A stretch of 64,000 nucleotides of DNA, taken from positions 372,001-436,000 of the forward strand of contig NZ_AP026764.1 in the NCBI RefSeq assembly GCF_026000435.1, given 5' to 3'. The stretch comes from Vibrio sp. STUT-A11. GTDB taxonomy: Bacteria; Pseudomonadota; Gammaproteobacteria; Enterobacterales; Vibrionaceae. The position numbers were made by a program, and so were the translations under genes. The notes beneath the pieces are model-generated. The model was not told where the DNA came from, did no database searches, and was given only the letters and a program-made list of their open reading frames with translations. Of the stretch, positions 35,038-43,127 are shown piece after piece (positions within the stretch are counted from its first letter, which is position 1; every line of letters starts with the position of its first letter).

Positions 35038-37041
35038 TCAGCTCAGCTTATAGTGCTCAATCAACTTAAGTTGCTCTATCGACAGCTCTTGCAACTTCTG
35101 TCCGTTTTCTGCAACTTCCACAGCACCTTTTGAATTCGATGACGCGATGTCTGAGATTCGACTGATGTTTTTCGCTATGTCTATCGCAGTGTTTTGTTGC
35201 TGTTCCGTCGCCGAAGCAATATGTGCTCCCAACTGAGCAAGTTCAGAAATTGAGGCTTGAATACCTTGCATTACCATGCTGGTTTGATTGGATGATTCGC
35301 GCGAGTGCTGCATATAAAAATGGCATTGCTCCACTTGCTGGACCGCCTGCTCAACCGATTTATGTAGCAATTGAGTCATTGTATGGATCTCTTGAGTTGA
35401 ACGCCCTGTACGACCAGCTAGCTCCCTAACCTCATCCGCAACGACGGCAAAGCCACGTCCCATGCTTCCAGCTCTTGCGGCCTCGATGGCGGCATTAAGC
35501 GCGAGTAAATTGGTTTGATCCGCTATGGCTTGAATCACTTCAAGTACACGACCTATCTCTGTGCTTACATCACTCACTCGCGATATGGCATCTGCGGATT
35601 CTATGAGTGCTTGTGACAGCCGATTTTGCGCCTCTAGGTTGCCGGTGGTTTGTTGTTGTCCTTTCACGACCGAACATTCAATATCGGTTAACTGAGTTTG
35701 GCAAGTACGTGTTGCTTGGGAGACCTCCGCGACCGAGTTTTCCATTTCGTTCATCGCCGCTGCGACACTTTCGGTTTCAATGCGCTGCGACTCAAGCGAT
35801 TTTTGACTTTTACAAGCCGTAACTTGGTTGTGGTTCGCAAGCTGGTTTTGCTGCTGGGATACCGACTTAACCAATGCCACCAAGTGCTTTAGTGTATTGA
35901 TCATTTGATCTATCGAGTTAGACAATTCACCAAACTCGTTGTTACTTTTAATGCCGGTAGATAACGTCAGATCGCCATTTTCTATACGATTTAACGACGC
36001 TTTAAGCATGTATAGCGCGTTGCGAATCGTCCGACTTAGTGTCACAGCGACAATTGACACAATTAAAAAAGAGACTGACGTCACCAAAATAATCAGTTTT
36101 TCTCCCCTGGCTTGCATCACATTGACCTCAGCAACTTGCTGTTCAGATAGTTGTCTAAGCTGTTCAGACTGGTGGACAAACAACTCGATTAACTGTGCCG
36201 TATCTGACTGAACCCCAGCGAGGAGTTCGAATACTTCTGCCTGTTCCAACATGGCGCGATAATGTTTGACCAACACACCTTGTTCATCCGTCGCATGATC
36301 GATCACAGCCTTCAGGCGTTTTTGATCGCGTGTTGTATAGCTGCGTGTTTTTTCCGCTAAAGACTGGCTAGTTTTAATAATCCGCTCGGCGACGGCGAGA
36401 TTCTTTTTGATCAGTCCATCGATAGCTTCCACCGAATTCGAATTTAAGCCTTGGTTGGTATTAAAGATAAGTGAATCAAGGGTGGCCGCGAGATTGTTTG
36501 CCATAAAGCTGGCGTTCATATCATCAACCGAGCCAGACAAGCTATAAGCGGCACGTTTCATTTTGGTGCTGTCTAGGGAAAACTGCGTAGTCCGGCTCTC
36601 TACCCATTGCTCTGTTTCGACAACTTGTTGATATCGCTTGAACAAATCGTGTGTTTTTGAAAATAGTGCGCTGTCATGCGGAATTTTTAACAAATCGATT
36701 TGGTGCTCGTTGAGTTGGGTGAACAAAGCATCCAACTCCAACAGTTTTTCATCATAAAGCTCATGGTTTTTTAAAAACTGAGATTCGATGGTTGTATACA
36801 TGCTGGCATCCAGCGGCGTGAAATAAGAATTAGCCAGAGCTTGGCTTGTGAGCAAGTGAACGGTAACTCGATTAAGCTCCACCATATAAGGAGAAATCAC
36901 TTCAGTCACTCTATGGGTACGCTCGGACTGCAAGTTACCTTGAAGTAAACTCACGCCCGCAATCGAAATCATCGCCAGCAGCAACAAGGTAAAGCCAATG
37001 TAGATACGTCTAACAATGGAGAGATCTTGCCAAAACTTCAT
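35038..37041 (-). CDS. Methyl-accepting chemotaxis protein
   Basis: Encodes 667 residues. Membrane helix 1 (about 10-31) and helix 2 (about 308-330) enclose a helical periplasmic sensor of about 275 residues, long enough for the helical bimodular type. A HAMP segment (ASLNRIENGDLTLSTG) is followed by the signalling domain, whose tip reads ADQTNLLALNAAIEAARAG and GFAVVADEVRELAGR. It would steer swimming through CheA/CheW. Its place between the importer genes and the ROK regulator suggests that it senses the same oligosaccharide, directly or through a binding protein. That is inference. It has no C-terminal CheR-tethering pentapeptide. Confidence 0.9.
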   Translation of the reverse strand: MKFWQDLSIVRRIYIGFTLLLLAMISIAGVSLLQGNLQSERTHRVTEVISPYMVELNRVTVHLLTSQALANSYFTPLDASMYTTIESQFLKNHELYDEKLLELDALFTQLNEHQIDLLKIPHDSALFSKTHDLFKRYQQVVETEQWVESRTTQFSLDSTKMKRAAYSLSGSVDDMNASFMANNLAATLDSLIFNTNQGLNSNSVEAIDGLIKKNLAVAERIIKTSQSLAEKTRSYTTRDQKRLKAVIDHATDEQGVLVKHYRAMLEQAEVFELLAGVQSDTAQLIELFVHQSEQLRQLSEQQVAEVNVMQARGEKLIILVTSVSFLIVSIVAVTLSRTIRNALYMLKASLNRIENGDLTLSTGIKSNNEFGELSNSIDQMINTLKHLVALVKSVSQQQNQLANHNQVTACKSQKSLESQRIETESVAAAMNEMENSVAEVSQATRTCQTQLTDIECSVVKGQQQTTGNLEAQNRLSQALIESADAISRVSDVSTEIGRVLEVIQAIADQTNLLALNAAIEAARAGSMGRGFAVVADEVRELAGRTGRSTQEIHTMTQLLHKSVEQAVQQVEQCHFYMQHSRESSNQTSMVMQGIQASISELAQLGAHIASATEQQQNTAIDIAKNISRISDIASSNSKGAVEVAENGQKLQELSIEQLKLIEHYKLS

Positions 37042-37086
37042 AGGAACCTTTTAATATTTTTATAATTTACGAATTGTGAAAATAAA

Positions 37087-37110
37087 AAAGGCCGCATAAC
37101 GCGGCCTTTT
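37087..37110 (-). terminator. Terminator of the Opp-type transporter operon
   Basis: AAAAGGCCGC and GCGGCCTTTT form a perfect stem around ATAAC. On the minus strand it is followed by a TTTTTT-rich run. It separates the transporter operon from the chemoreceptor gene. Confidence 0.85.
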
Positions 37111-37154
37111 AAAGACAACTTAAAGTCACCCTGAATTAGAGTAACCAGTGAACT

Positions 37155-38828
37155 TTACGCCACTTCTTTAGGTAGTTCGGCTACTGGAACCGCTGCAATC
37201 AATTTTTGAGTGTAGGGTTCTTGCGGGTTATGAATGACCTGCTCGATAGTACCCTGCTCCATTATCGTGCCGTGCTGCAGTACGATCACTCGATCACAGA
37301 AATACTTCACGGTTGCAATATCATGAGTGATCAAAATGAACGAGGTGCCAAATTCGTTTTGGAATTCAATCAATAGGTCCAAAACCTGGGCACGCAGTGA
37401 AACGTCCAATGCTGCCGTCGCCTCATCTGCAATGATGAGTTTAGGAATCGTCACCAAAGCGCGAGCAATTACAATTCGCTGACGCTGCCCCCCAGAGAAT
37501 GCGTGTGGATAGCGGCTTGAAAACTCCGCTGGCAACCCAACTCGACGCATCATGTTACGTACGCGATCTTTACGTTCTTGTGCACTCATCTCTGTACGAA
37601 GCAGTTTCAGTGGCTCTTCAATGATATCCGCAACCGTCATACGTGGATTCAAAGAGGACCACGGGTCCTGGAAAATTAAACGCAGATCAGCAAACAGAGG
37701 ATCGCGTTTCACACGTTTATAGTCAGCAAGCTCAAGCTCGATATCACTATTTTCGTCTACGTAACGAATGTTACCTGACGTTGCTGGCTGCATACCTAAA
37801 ATAGCTCGGCCTAAAGTACTTTTTCCCGAACCAGATTCACCAACAATTCCCAAAGATTCACCTGGGTGCAGCGTTAGCGTCGCGTTGTTAACCGCCGTCA
37901 TAAATTGTTTTTTCTCGAGCATCTTGCCCGGTTTTTCAAACACTTTAGTGACGTTGTTTACATCTAAAAGTGGCGTTTGCCCTGCGTAAACAAACGGCTT
38001 TTTCACCTTAGAAGGTAGCTCAAGCGCACGCGTCGCATTCATTAGCTTGATCGTATATGGATGCTCCGGTTGTTCGAAGATTTGGCGTACATCCCCTTGC
38101 TCGACAACAACACCTTTTTCCATAACGACTACACGGTCTGAGATCTGTGCCACTACCCCTAAATCATGCGTAATGAACAAAATAGCCATGCCTATCTCTT
38201 GCTGCAGTTTGGCAAACAAATCCAAAATTTCAGCTTGAGTTGTCACATCTAACGCCGTTGTTGGCTCGTCAGCAATTAATACATCTGGACGACTGGCAAT
38301 CGCCATCGCAATGACAACTCGTTGACGCTGACCACCAGATAGCTGGAACGAGTACTTGTTAATCAAACTTTCCGGCTCAGGCATTTGCACCTGAGTCAAA
38401 AGTTCAACTGCACGTTCATGAGCCACTTGTTTCGTGATACCTGGGTCAACAAGACAAAGTACTTCTTTAATTTGATCGCCAACAGTATGAACCGGGCTCA
38501 GTGCTGCCATTGGCTCTTGCGATACCAATGAGAAGTTAAAGCGACGCAAATTACGCATTTCTTCACTACGCGGATGCAACGTGGTGATATCCACCTTGGA
38601 TCCATCGGTATGATAAAGAATTTCCCCTGAATCAATGCGTCCTGGTTTGTCCAGCAGCTGAAGAATCGCGCTGGTTGTCACCGATTTACCAGAACCCGAC
38701 TCACCGATGACCGACAAGGTTTCCCCACGATTTAAATGAAACGATACGTTTTTAACCGCGTGGAAGGTTTCCATCGTTGTCGGGAAGCTGACGTTGAGAT
38801 CTTTAACTTCAAGAATTTTATCCGCCAT
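37155..38828 (-). CDS. Fused dual-ATPase subunit of an Opp-type ABC importer
   Basis: Encodes 557 residues with two complete ABC ATPase domains in one chain, corresponding to OppD and OppF. Domain 1: Walker A GESGSGKSVT, signature LSGGQRQRV, Walker B VLIADEPTTALD. Domain 2: Walker A GESGSGKSTL, signature FSGGQRQRI, Walker B LIIADEATAALD. Both switch histidines are present (LFITHDLG, ILITHDIA). The start at 38828 (MADKILEV) is chosen for AAGG upstream and for 10-bp spacing from the permease stop. It energises the two permeases encoded just upstream. Fused forms such as GsiA or YejF are known. Confidence 0.93.
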   Translation of the reverse strand: MADKILEVKDLNVSFPTTMETFHAVKNVSFHLNRGETLSVIGESGSGKSVTTSAILQLLDKPGRIDSGEILYHTDGSKVDITTLHPRSEEMRNLRRFNFSLVSQEPMAALSPVHTVGDQIKEVLCLVDPGITKQVAHERAVELLTQVQMPEPESLINKYSFQLSGGQRQRVVIAMAIASRPDVLIADEPTTALDVTTQAEILDLFAKLQQEIGMAILFITHDLGVVAQISDRVVVMEKGVVVEQGDVRQIFEQPEHPYTIKLMNATRALELPSKVKKPFVYAGQTPLLDVNNVTKVFEKPGKMLEKKQFMTAVNNATLTLHPGESLGIVGESGSGKSTLGRAILGMQPATSGNIRYVDENSDIELELADYKRVKRDPLFADLRLIFQDPWSSLNPRMTVADIIEEPLKLLRTEMSAQERKDRVRNMMRRVGLPAEFSSRYPHAFSGGQRQRIVIARALVTIPKLIIADEATAALDVSLRAQVLDLLIEFQNEFGTSFILITHDIATVKYFCDRVIVLQHGTIMEQGTIEQVIHNPQEPYTQKLIAAVPVAELPKEVA

Positions 38829-38838
38829 TTTAAATACC

Positions 38839-40014
38839 TTATTTTGCACCTTGTTCATGGTAAGGGTCGCAGGCGTCACGTAAACCGTCACCTACAAAGT
38901 TCATCGCTAGAATGGCAATAACCACGCTTGCTGCTGGAATTAACAGCCAGATCGCATCCGCTAAAGCACGGATGTTTTGGGCTTCTTGTAACAATACCCC
39001 CCAACTCACCATTGGTGGTTGAAGGCCAAGACCTAAGAAGCTAAGCGCCGTTTCACCCAAAATCATGCTCGGAATAGCAAGCGTAACAACAGCGATAATA
39101 TGGCTTAGGAAGTTTGGCACCATGTAACGGCGGATAATTTCAAATGGCGAGTTACCATCTAACCATGCCGCTGCAACATACTCTTCGCTCTTCAATGACA
39201 TGAATCGGCTGCGGACAACGCGAGCCATATCAGGCCATGCAACCAAACCTAAGATAATGGTGATAAGGAAGTAGCGCTGCAACGAGCTCCAGTCATTAGG
39301 TAGTGATGCACCTAGCGCCATCCAAAGCGGAAGCGTTGGCACCGATTTAACAATTTCCATGGTACGTTGGATGAAGTTATCGACTCGGCCACCAAAGTAA
39401 CCGGAGATACCACCCACCAAGATTCCGATGAAAAAGGTAAAAAATACACCGATTAGACCAACCGACAGCGAGATACGCGCACCATGAATGAGTCGCGATA
39501 ACATATCGCGTCCCATTCGGTCAGAACCAAGGATAAAGAAAGGGTCACGTTTATTTTCTGGTACAACTAACTTGTACTTCATTGGAATGAATCCAGCTAG
39601 CGTGTACGGTTCTACCTCGCCAAAAAATTCAAAATAAATTTTCTTGGCTGGATTTTCGGTGTAATGACGCTTTAATGACCGCATGTCCGTTTTCACGTCG
39701 TAGCCAATCAAGTGCGGTGCCCAGTCCCAACCGTTATCCGTCTTTTCAAATAAATTGACTTCTTGCGGCGGCGCATAAGTGTATCGACGCCAGTTGTCGC
39801 TTGAGTTAAACGGTGCAAAAAACTCCGCGAATGCAGCGACAAAATAGATTAGCGCTAAGAACCACATACTGTACCAAGCCAATTTGTGACGTCTTAACTT
39901 AAGACCAATCAATTGCCAAGCGGTTGCTTCCGTTAGGTCAATCTGTTTTTTCTTGCGCTTCCATACTCGAGCAAAAATGCTATTAGAAGGAGCAGTTTGA
40001 ATATTAGCTGTCAT
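38839..40014 (-). CDS. OppC-type ABC permease
   Basis: Encodes 391 residues with an N-terminal cytoplasmic tail, one early membrane helix (about 45-65), a soluble insertion (about 70-170), and the five-helix BPD_transp_1 core carrying the EAA-like loop (EEYVAAAWLDGNSPFEIIRRYMVPN). This matches the DppC/OppC family. It lies 16 bp behind the partner permease and just before the fused ATPase. The insertion of about 100 residues between helices 1 and 2 (residues like YTENPAKKIYFEFFGEVEPY) is characteristic of the subgroup with large oligosaccharide or YejE-like systems. Confidence 0.92.
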   Translation of the reverse strand: MTANIQTAPSNSIFARVWKRKKKQIDLTEATAWQLIGLKLRRHKLAWYSMWFLALIYFVAAFAEFFAPFNSSDNWRRYTYAPPQEVNLFEKTDNGWDWAPHLIGYDVKTDMRSLKRHYTENPAKKIYFEFFGEVEPYTLAGFIPMKYKLVVPENKRDPFFILGSDRMGRDMLSRLIHGARISLSVGLIGVFFTFFIGILVGGISGYFGGRVDNFIQRTMEIVKSVPTLPLWMALGASLPNDWSSLQRYFLITIILGLVAWPDMARVVRSRFMSLKSEEYVAAAWLDGNSPFEIIRRYMVPNFLSHIIAVVTLAIPSMILGETALSFLGLGLQPPMVSWGVLLQEAQNIRALADAIWLLIPAASVVIAILAMNFVGDGLRDACDPYHEQGAK

Positions 40015-40030
40015 GATGATTACTCCTTGA

Positions 40031-41026
40031 TTAAAGACCAGCGCGGACGCGAGGGTCTACCCAATACATGATGAGGTCAGAAATGATGGTACCGATAATG
40101 GTTAAGGTCGACATCAGCAATAGGATGTCACCAGCTAGGTACATATCTTGGTTACGCAATGCGCTAAGCATGGTTGGTCCCATTGTTGGGATGTTCAACA
40201 CCTGACTTACAATCACGTCTGCACTGATAAGAAGTGGTAATTGCCAACCAATAGTCGCAGCAAGTGGTAGACACGCGACACGAATTGGGTACTTAACTAG
40301 AAGCGTAAATTCTTTTTGGCCTTTAGCACGTGCGGTTTTTACATAAGGTTTAGTTAATTCATCAAGCAAGTTGGCACGCATAATACGAATGATACCCGCC
40401 ATACCTGCTGTACCAGCAACAAGAATATACAGCCAGCTACGGCTAACACCATCCATGAATTTTTCGAAACTCATCGGTTGAGAGATATACTCCGGCGAGT
40501 AGAGACCAGACAGCATCACGTCAAAAGAGTGATAACCAATTAGCAAGGCAACAATCGCAATAACGAAGTTCGGCGTTGCCATGCCGATAAAACCAAATAT
40601 GGTTGCGATGTAATCGCCAAAAGAATATTGACGCAGAGCAGAGTAAACACCAATTGGAATCGCTAACGTAAATTTGAAAACCAGTACTGCGCAAGCGAGA
40701 AGAATGGTAGGTAACAGCGTAGGCTGAATGTTTTCCCAAACTGGCTTATTGTTAACCAGAGAAAGCCCTAGATCACCTGTAAGTAGACCTCCCATCCAAC
40801 TTACGTATCGCTCATGCAACGGTTTATCCAAACCAAACATTTCACGCAAAACAAGGATCTGCTCTGGGTCGACATCTTGACCCATAGCGGCCATTTCTGC
40901 GATTTTTGCAGAAGCAAAATCACCCGGTGGTAAATCAATAACGACAAAAACTAAAATAGACACGACAAGCAAAGTGGTAAACACCGCCGCTAATCTTTGT
41001 CCTATATACAGAAAAAAACTGCTCAT
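40031..41026 (-). CDS. OppB-type ABC permease
   Basis: Encodes 331 residues with six membrane helices. The N-terminal helix (YIGQRLAAVFTTLLVVSILVF) and the EAA-like loop (YVKTARAKGQKEFTLLVKYPIR) identify a DppB/OppB-type permease that pairs with OppC. It is the first permease of the operon, about 110 bp behind the binding protein gene, a gap in which the mRNA may be processed, as is common behind highly expressed binding proteins. Confidence 0.93.
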   Translation of the reverse strand: MSSFFLYIGQRLAAVFTTLLVVSILVFVVIDLPPGDFASAKIAEMAAMGQDVDPEQILVLREMFGLDKPLHERYVSWMGGLLTGDLGLSLVNNKPVWENIQPTLLPTILLACAVLVFKFTLAIPIGVYSALRQYSFGDYIATIFGFIGMATPNFVIAIVALLIGYHSFDVMLSGLYSPEYISQPMSFEKFMDGVSRSWLYILVAGTAGMAGIIRIMRANLLDELTKPYVKTARAKGQKEFTLLVKYPIRVACLPLAATIGWQLPLLISADVIVSQVLNIPTMGPTMLSALRNQDMYLAGDILLLMSTLTIIGTIISDLIMYWVDPRVRAGL

Positions 41027-41139
41027 AAATATTCCTACATTTGCGACTACGCAAACAGTTAAAACAAAAGGTTCGTTAGCCGCAGCTGCTAGTGACTGCG
41101 GCCAACAGGTCTGGTTTACCCATACCTAGTTAAACGAAA

Positions 41140-43059
41140 TTATTTAGATTCCTTCCAAAGTTGAGCGGTACGCATAGGACCTGGCGAAGCGATACTGTAT
41201 GAGTTTGGAACCTCAGTATCAGCGTTGCGAACGCCTTTACGAATGATCACACCTTCATCCAGAGGTTGAACCGTACCAATCACATAGAAGTTTTCTTTTG
41301 CAATATCAATAATTTGTTGCATTAGTTTAGACTGTTCTTCATGAGAAGACGTTTTGCCCATAGCACGGTAAAGCTCAATTTGTTTCTTAACATGTGCAGG
41401 TGGCTCAACGGCATTAGCGTGTGAAGTGTCTGTCATCCAGTAGTAGTAACCTAAGCCCCAGGTAGACTCAGGGTTTTGAGGTGCATAGCTGCGGAAAGTA
41501 TCCAACACACCGATACCACCGTCACCTTTAGCTGGCGCTAAGTCATACTCGTTCGCTAAGCGCTGTGTTTGCAAGTAAGAGCCTTCAACGATGCGAATAT
41601 CTAAGAAGATGCCTACCTTCTGCCAGTCATTCTTAACCAATTCAAGGATGTCAGTGGTTTCACCCACTTTTTGTTGGTTAACCAGTGCTTCAATACGAAG
41701 ACGGTTGCCATTCTTATCTAGTCGATAACCATCGTCGTCTTTCTTGTTTAGACCTACTTTGTCCAGCAGTTGGTTGGCAAGTTCTTGGTTAAACTCAGTG
41801 TACTGATTGGCAAACTCTTTATCGTAAAATGCACTGCCTTCAGATGGAGCCGCTTGATAAGGCGCAACAACACCAGAGAATACTGTTTCGCTGATGCCTT
41901 CACGATCAATCGCGTGAGATAGCGCGACACGGAAGTCTTTGTTAGAGAATAGCTCGCGTTTAACAGGGTCTTTGTGCGTTTGGTTGAAACCTAAGATTAC
42001 CGCGTTCATGCTGGTACTTGGACGAGTGGCGTAGGTAAATTGACCTTTATTCTCGTTTTCAATTAGCATTGGACGGTATTTGGCTACACCAATGTGACGT
42101 GTTTGAAAATCAGTCTCACCCGCCGCAGCACGAAGAACCATCTCTTCTTTATTTTCAGAGTAAGAGAAGTAAACCGAATCCAGGTAAGGTAGTTGGTTAC
42201 CTGCCGTATCTACTTGCCAATAGTATGGGTTACGTTCCCAAACTGCATACTGAGTTTGCGGACCTGGAACCACTTTTACCTTCCAAGCGTTTACTGTCGG
42301 GCGGTCTGGGTTTTGGTAACTTTCTTGGAAGTAAATCGCGCGACACTTAGTTTGGAAGTATTGTTGCCAGCTATCAAAGCCCGCTGCTTTTGCTTCTTCA
42401 TTCGCTTTAGGGTTTACTTCAGGCAGGTACTGCTGACAGTAGTGTTTTGGGAACTGAACGATATTTGAACCATCGGTGTTCGCCAGTTTGCGAATAAACA
42501 TACCATCTGCTTTTTTTAGCTTGATCTTGATGGTGTATTTATCGACAACCTCACCTACAGCATCACCCGGCGCACTTGCGTATAGAGGTCGGTTACCAGA
42601 CCAATCTTCACGATTGATCAGATCCAAGTAGAACTTAATGTCATCTGCTGTAAACTCAGAGCCGTCTGACCACTTAACACCTTTACGCAAGCTGATCGTG
42701 TACTCGGTTAGATCTTCATTTACGGTGTAGCTGGTCGCAAGGTTAGGTTCAATACCAGTGTAGTGACGGTTAAAGTTAAATAAGTTGTCGTACTTCAGCA
42801 TACGCATACGGTGACCACGGTCTGCTTTCAATCCCAGCAAACGCAATTCACCGCCGTATTGACCGATAGATTCAATCGGCTCAACAACAAGTGGGTTTTC
42901 AGGCAAACGCTCAGAAACAGGGGCGAGCTGCCCTGCTTCAACCAACTCTTTTAGCTGTGGGGCTTCGTTGTACGTATCCGCCATAGCAGAAAAAGAGACA
43001 GAGGCTGCAACCGCGATAGCGACTTTGCCAAGTAGAGGTAAGCTATTCTTATAACTCAT
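41140..43059 (-). CDS. Opp-family (SBP_bac_5) solute-binding protein, probably for oligosaccharide
   Basis: Encodes 639 residues, longer than typical peptide-binding OppA (about 540) and close to the size of Opp-family proteins that bind oligosaccharides in marine bacteria and Thermotoga. The signal peptide is about residues 1-27 (cleavage near SFSAMA). The family core is seen in YTISLRKGVKWSDGSEFTADD and in FSNKDFRVALSHAIDREGI. The family contains both peptide and sugar binders; the surrounding glycosidases, lyase and sulfatases favour sugar. AGGGAG lies just before the start. It follows the DUF2264 gene by 68 bp, and a palindrome lies in that gap. Confidence 0.88.
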   Translation of the reverse strand: MSYKNSLPLLGKVAIAVAASVSFSAMADTYNEAPQLKELVEAGQLAPVSERLPENPLVVEPIESIGQYGGELRLLGLKADRGHRMRMLKYDNLFNFNRHYTGIEPNLATSYTVNEDLTEYTISLRKGVKWSDGSEFTADDIKFYLDLINREDWSGNRPLYASAPGDAVGEVVDKYTIKIKLKKADGMFIRKLANTDGSNIVQFPKHYCQQYLPEVNPKANEEAKAAGFDSWQQYFQTKCRAIYFQESYQNPDRPTVNAWKVKVVPGPQTQYAVWERNPYYWQVDTAGNQLPYLDSVYFSYSENKEEMVLRAAAGETDFQTRHIGVAKYRPMLIENENKGQFTYATRPSTSMNAVILGFNQTHKDPVKRELFSNKDFRVALSHAIDREGISETVFSGVVAPYQAAPSEGSAFYDKEFANQYTEFNQELANQLLDKVGLNKKDDDGYRLDKNGNRLRIEALVNQQKVGETTDILELVKNDWQKVGIFLDIRIVEGSYLQTQRLANEYDLAPAKGDGGIGVLDTFRSYAPQNPESTWGLGYYYWMTDTSHANAVEPPAHVKKQIELYRAMGKTSSHEEQSKLMQQIIDIAKENFYVIGTVQPLDEGVIIRKGVRNADTEVPNSYSIASPGPMRTAQLWKESK

Positions 43060-43074
43060 CAGTAACTCCCTGAT

Positions 43075-43086
43075 TTTGTATACAAA
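43075..43086. promoter_or_regulatory. Perfect palindrome TTTGTATACAAA before the binding-protein gene
   Basis: The 12-bp palindrome, with AAAT on one side, resembles operators of hexuronate regulators of the UxuR/ExuR type (core TTGGTATACCAA as I remember it). It is 16 bp before the start codon of the binding protein, next to its ribosome-binding site. Confidence 0.45.
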
Positions 43087-43127
43087 TTTAAGGATTAATT
43101 CTTTTGTACTTCGCGTAGCTATTTAAC

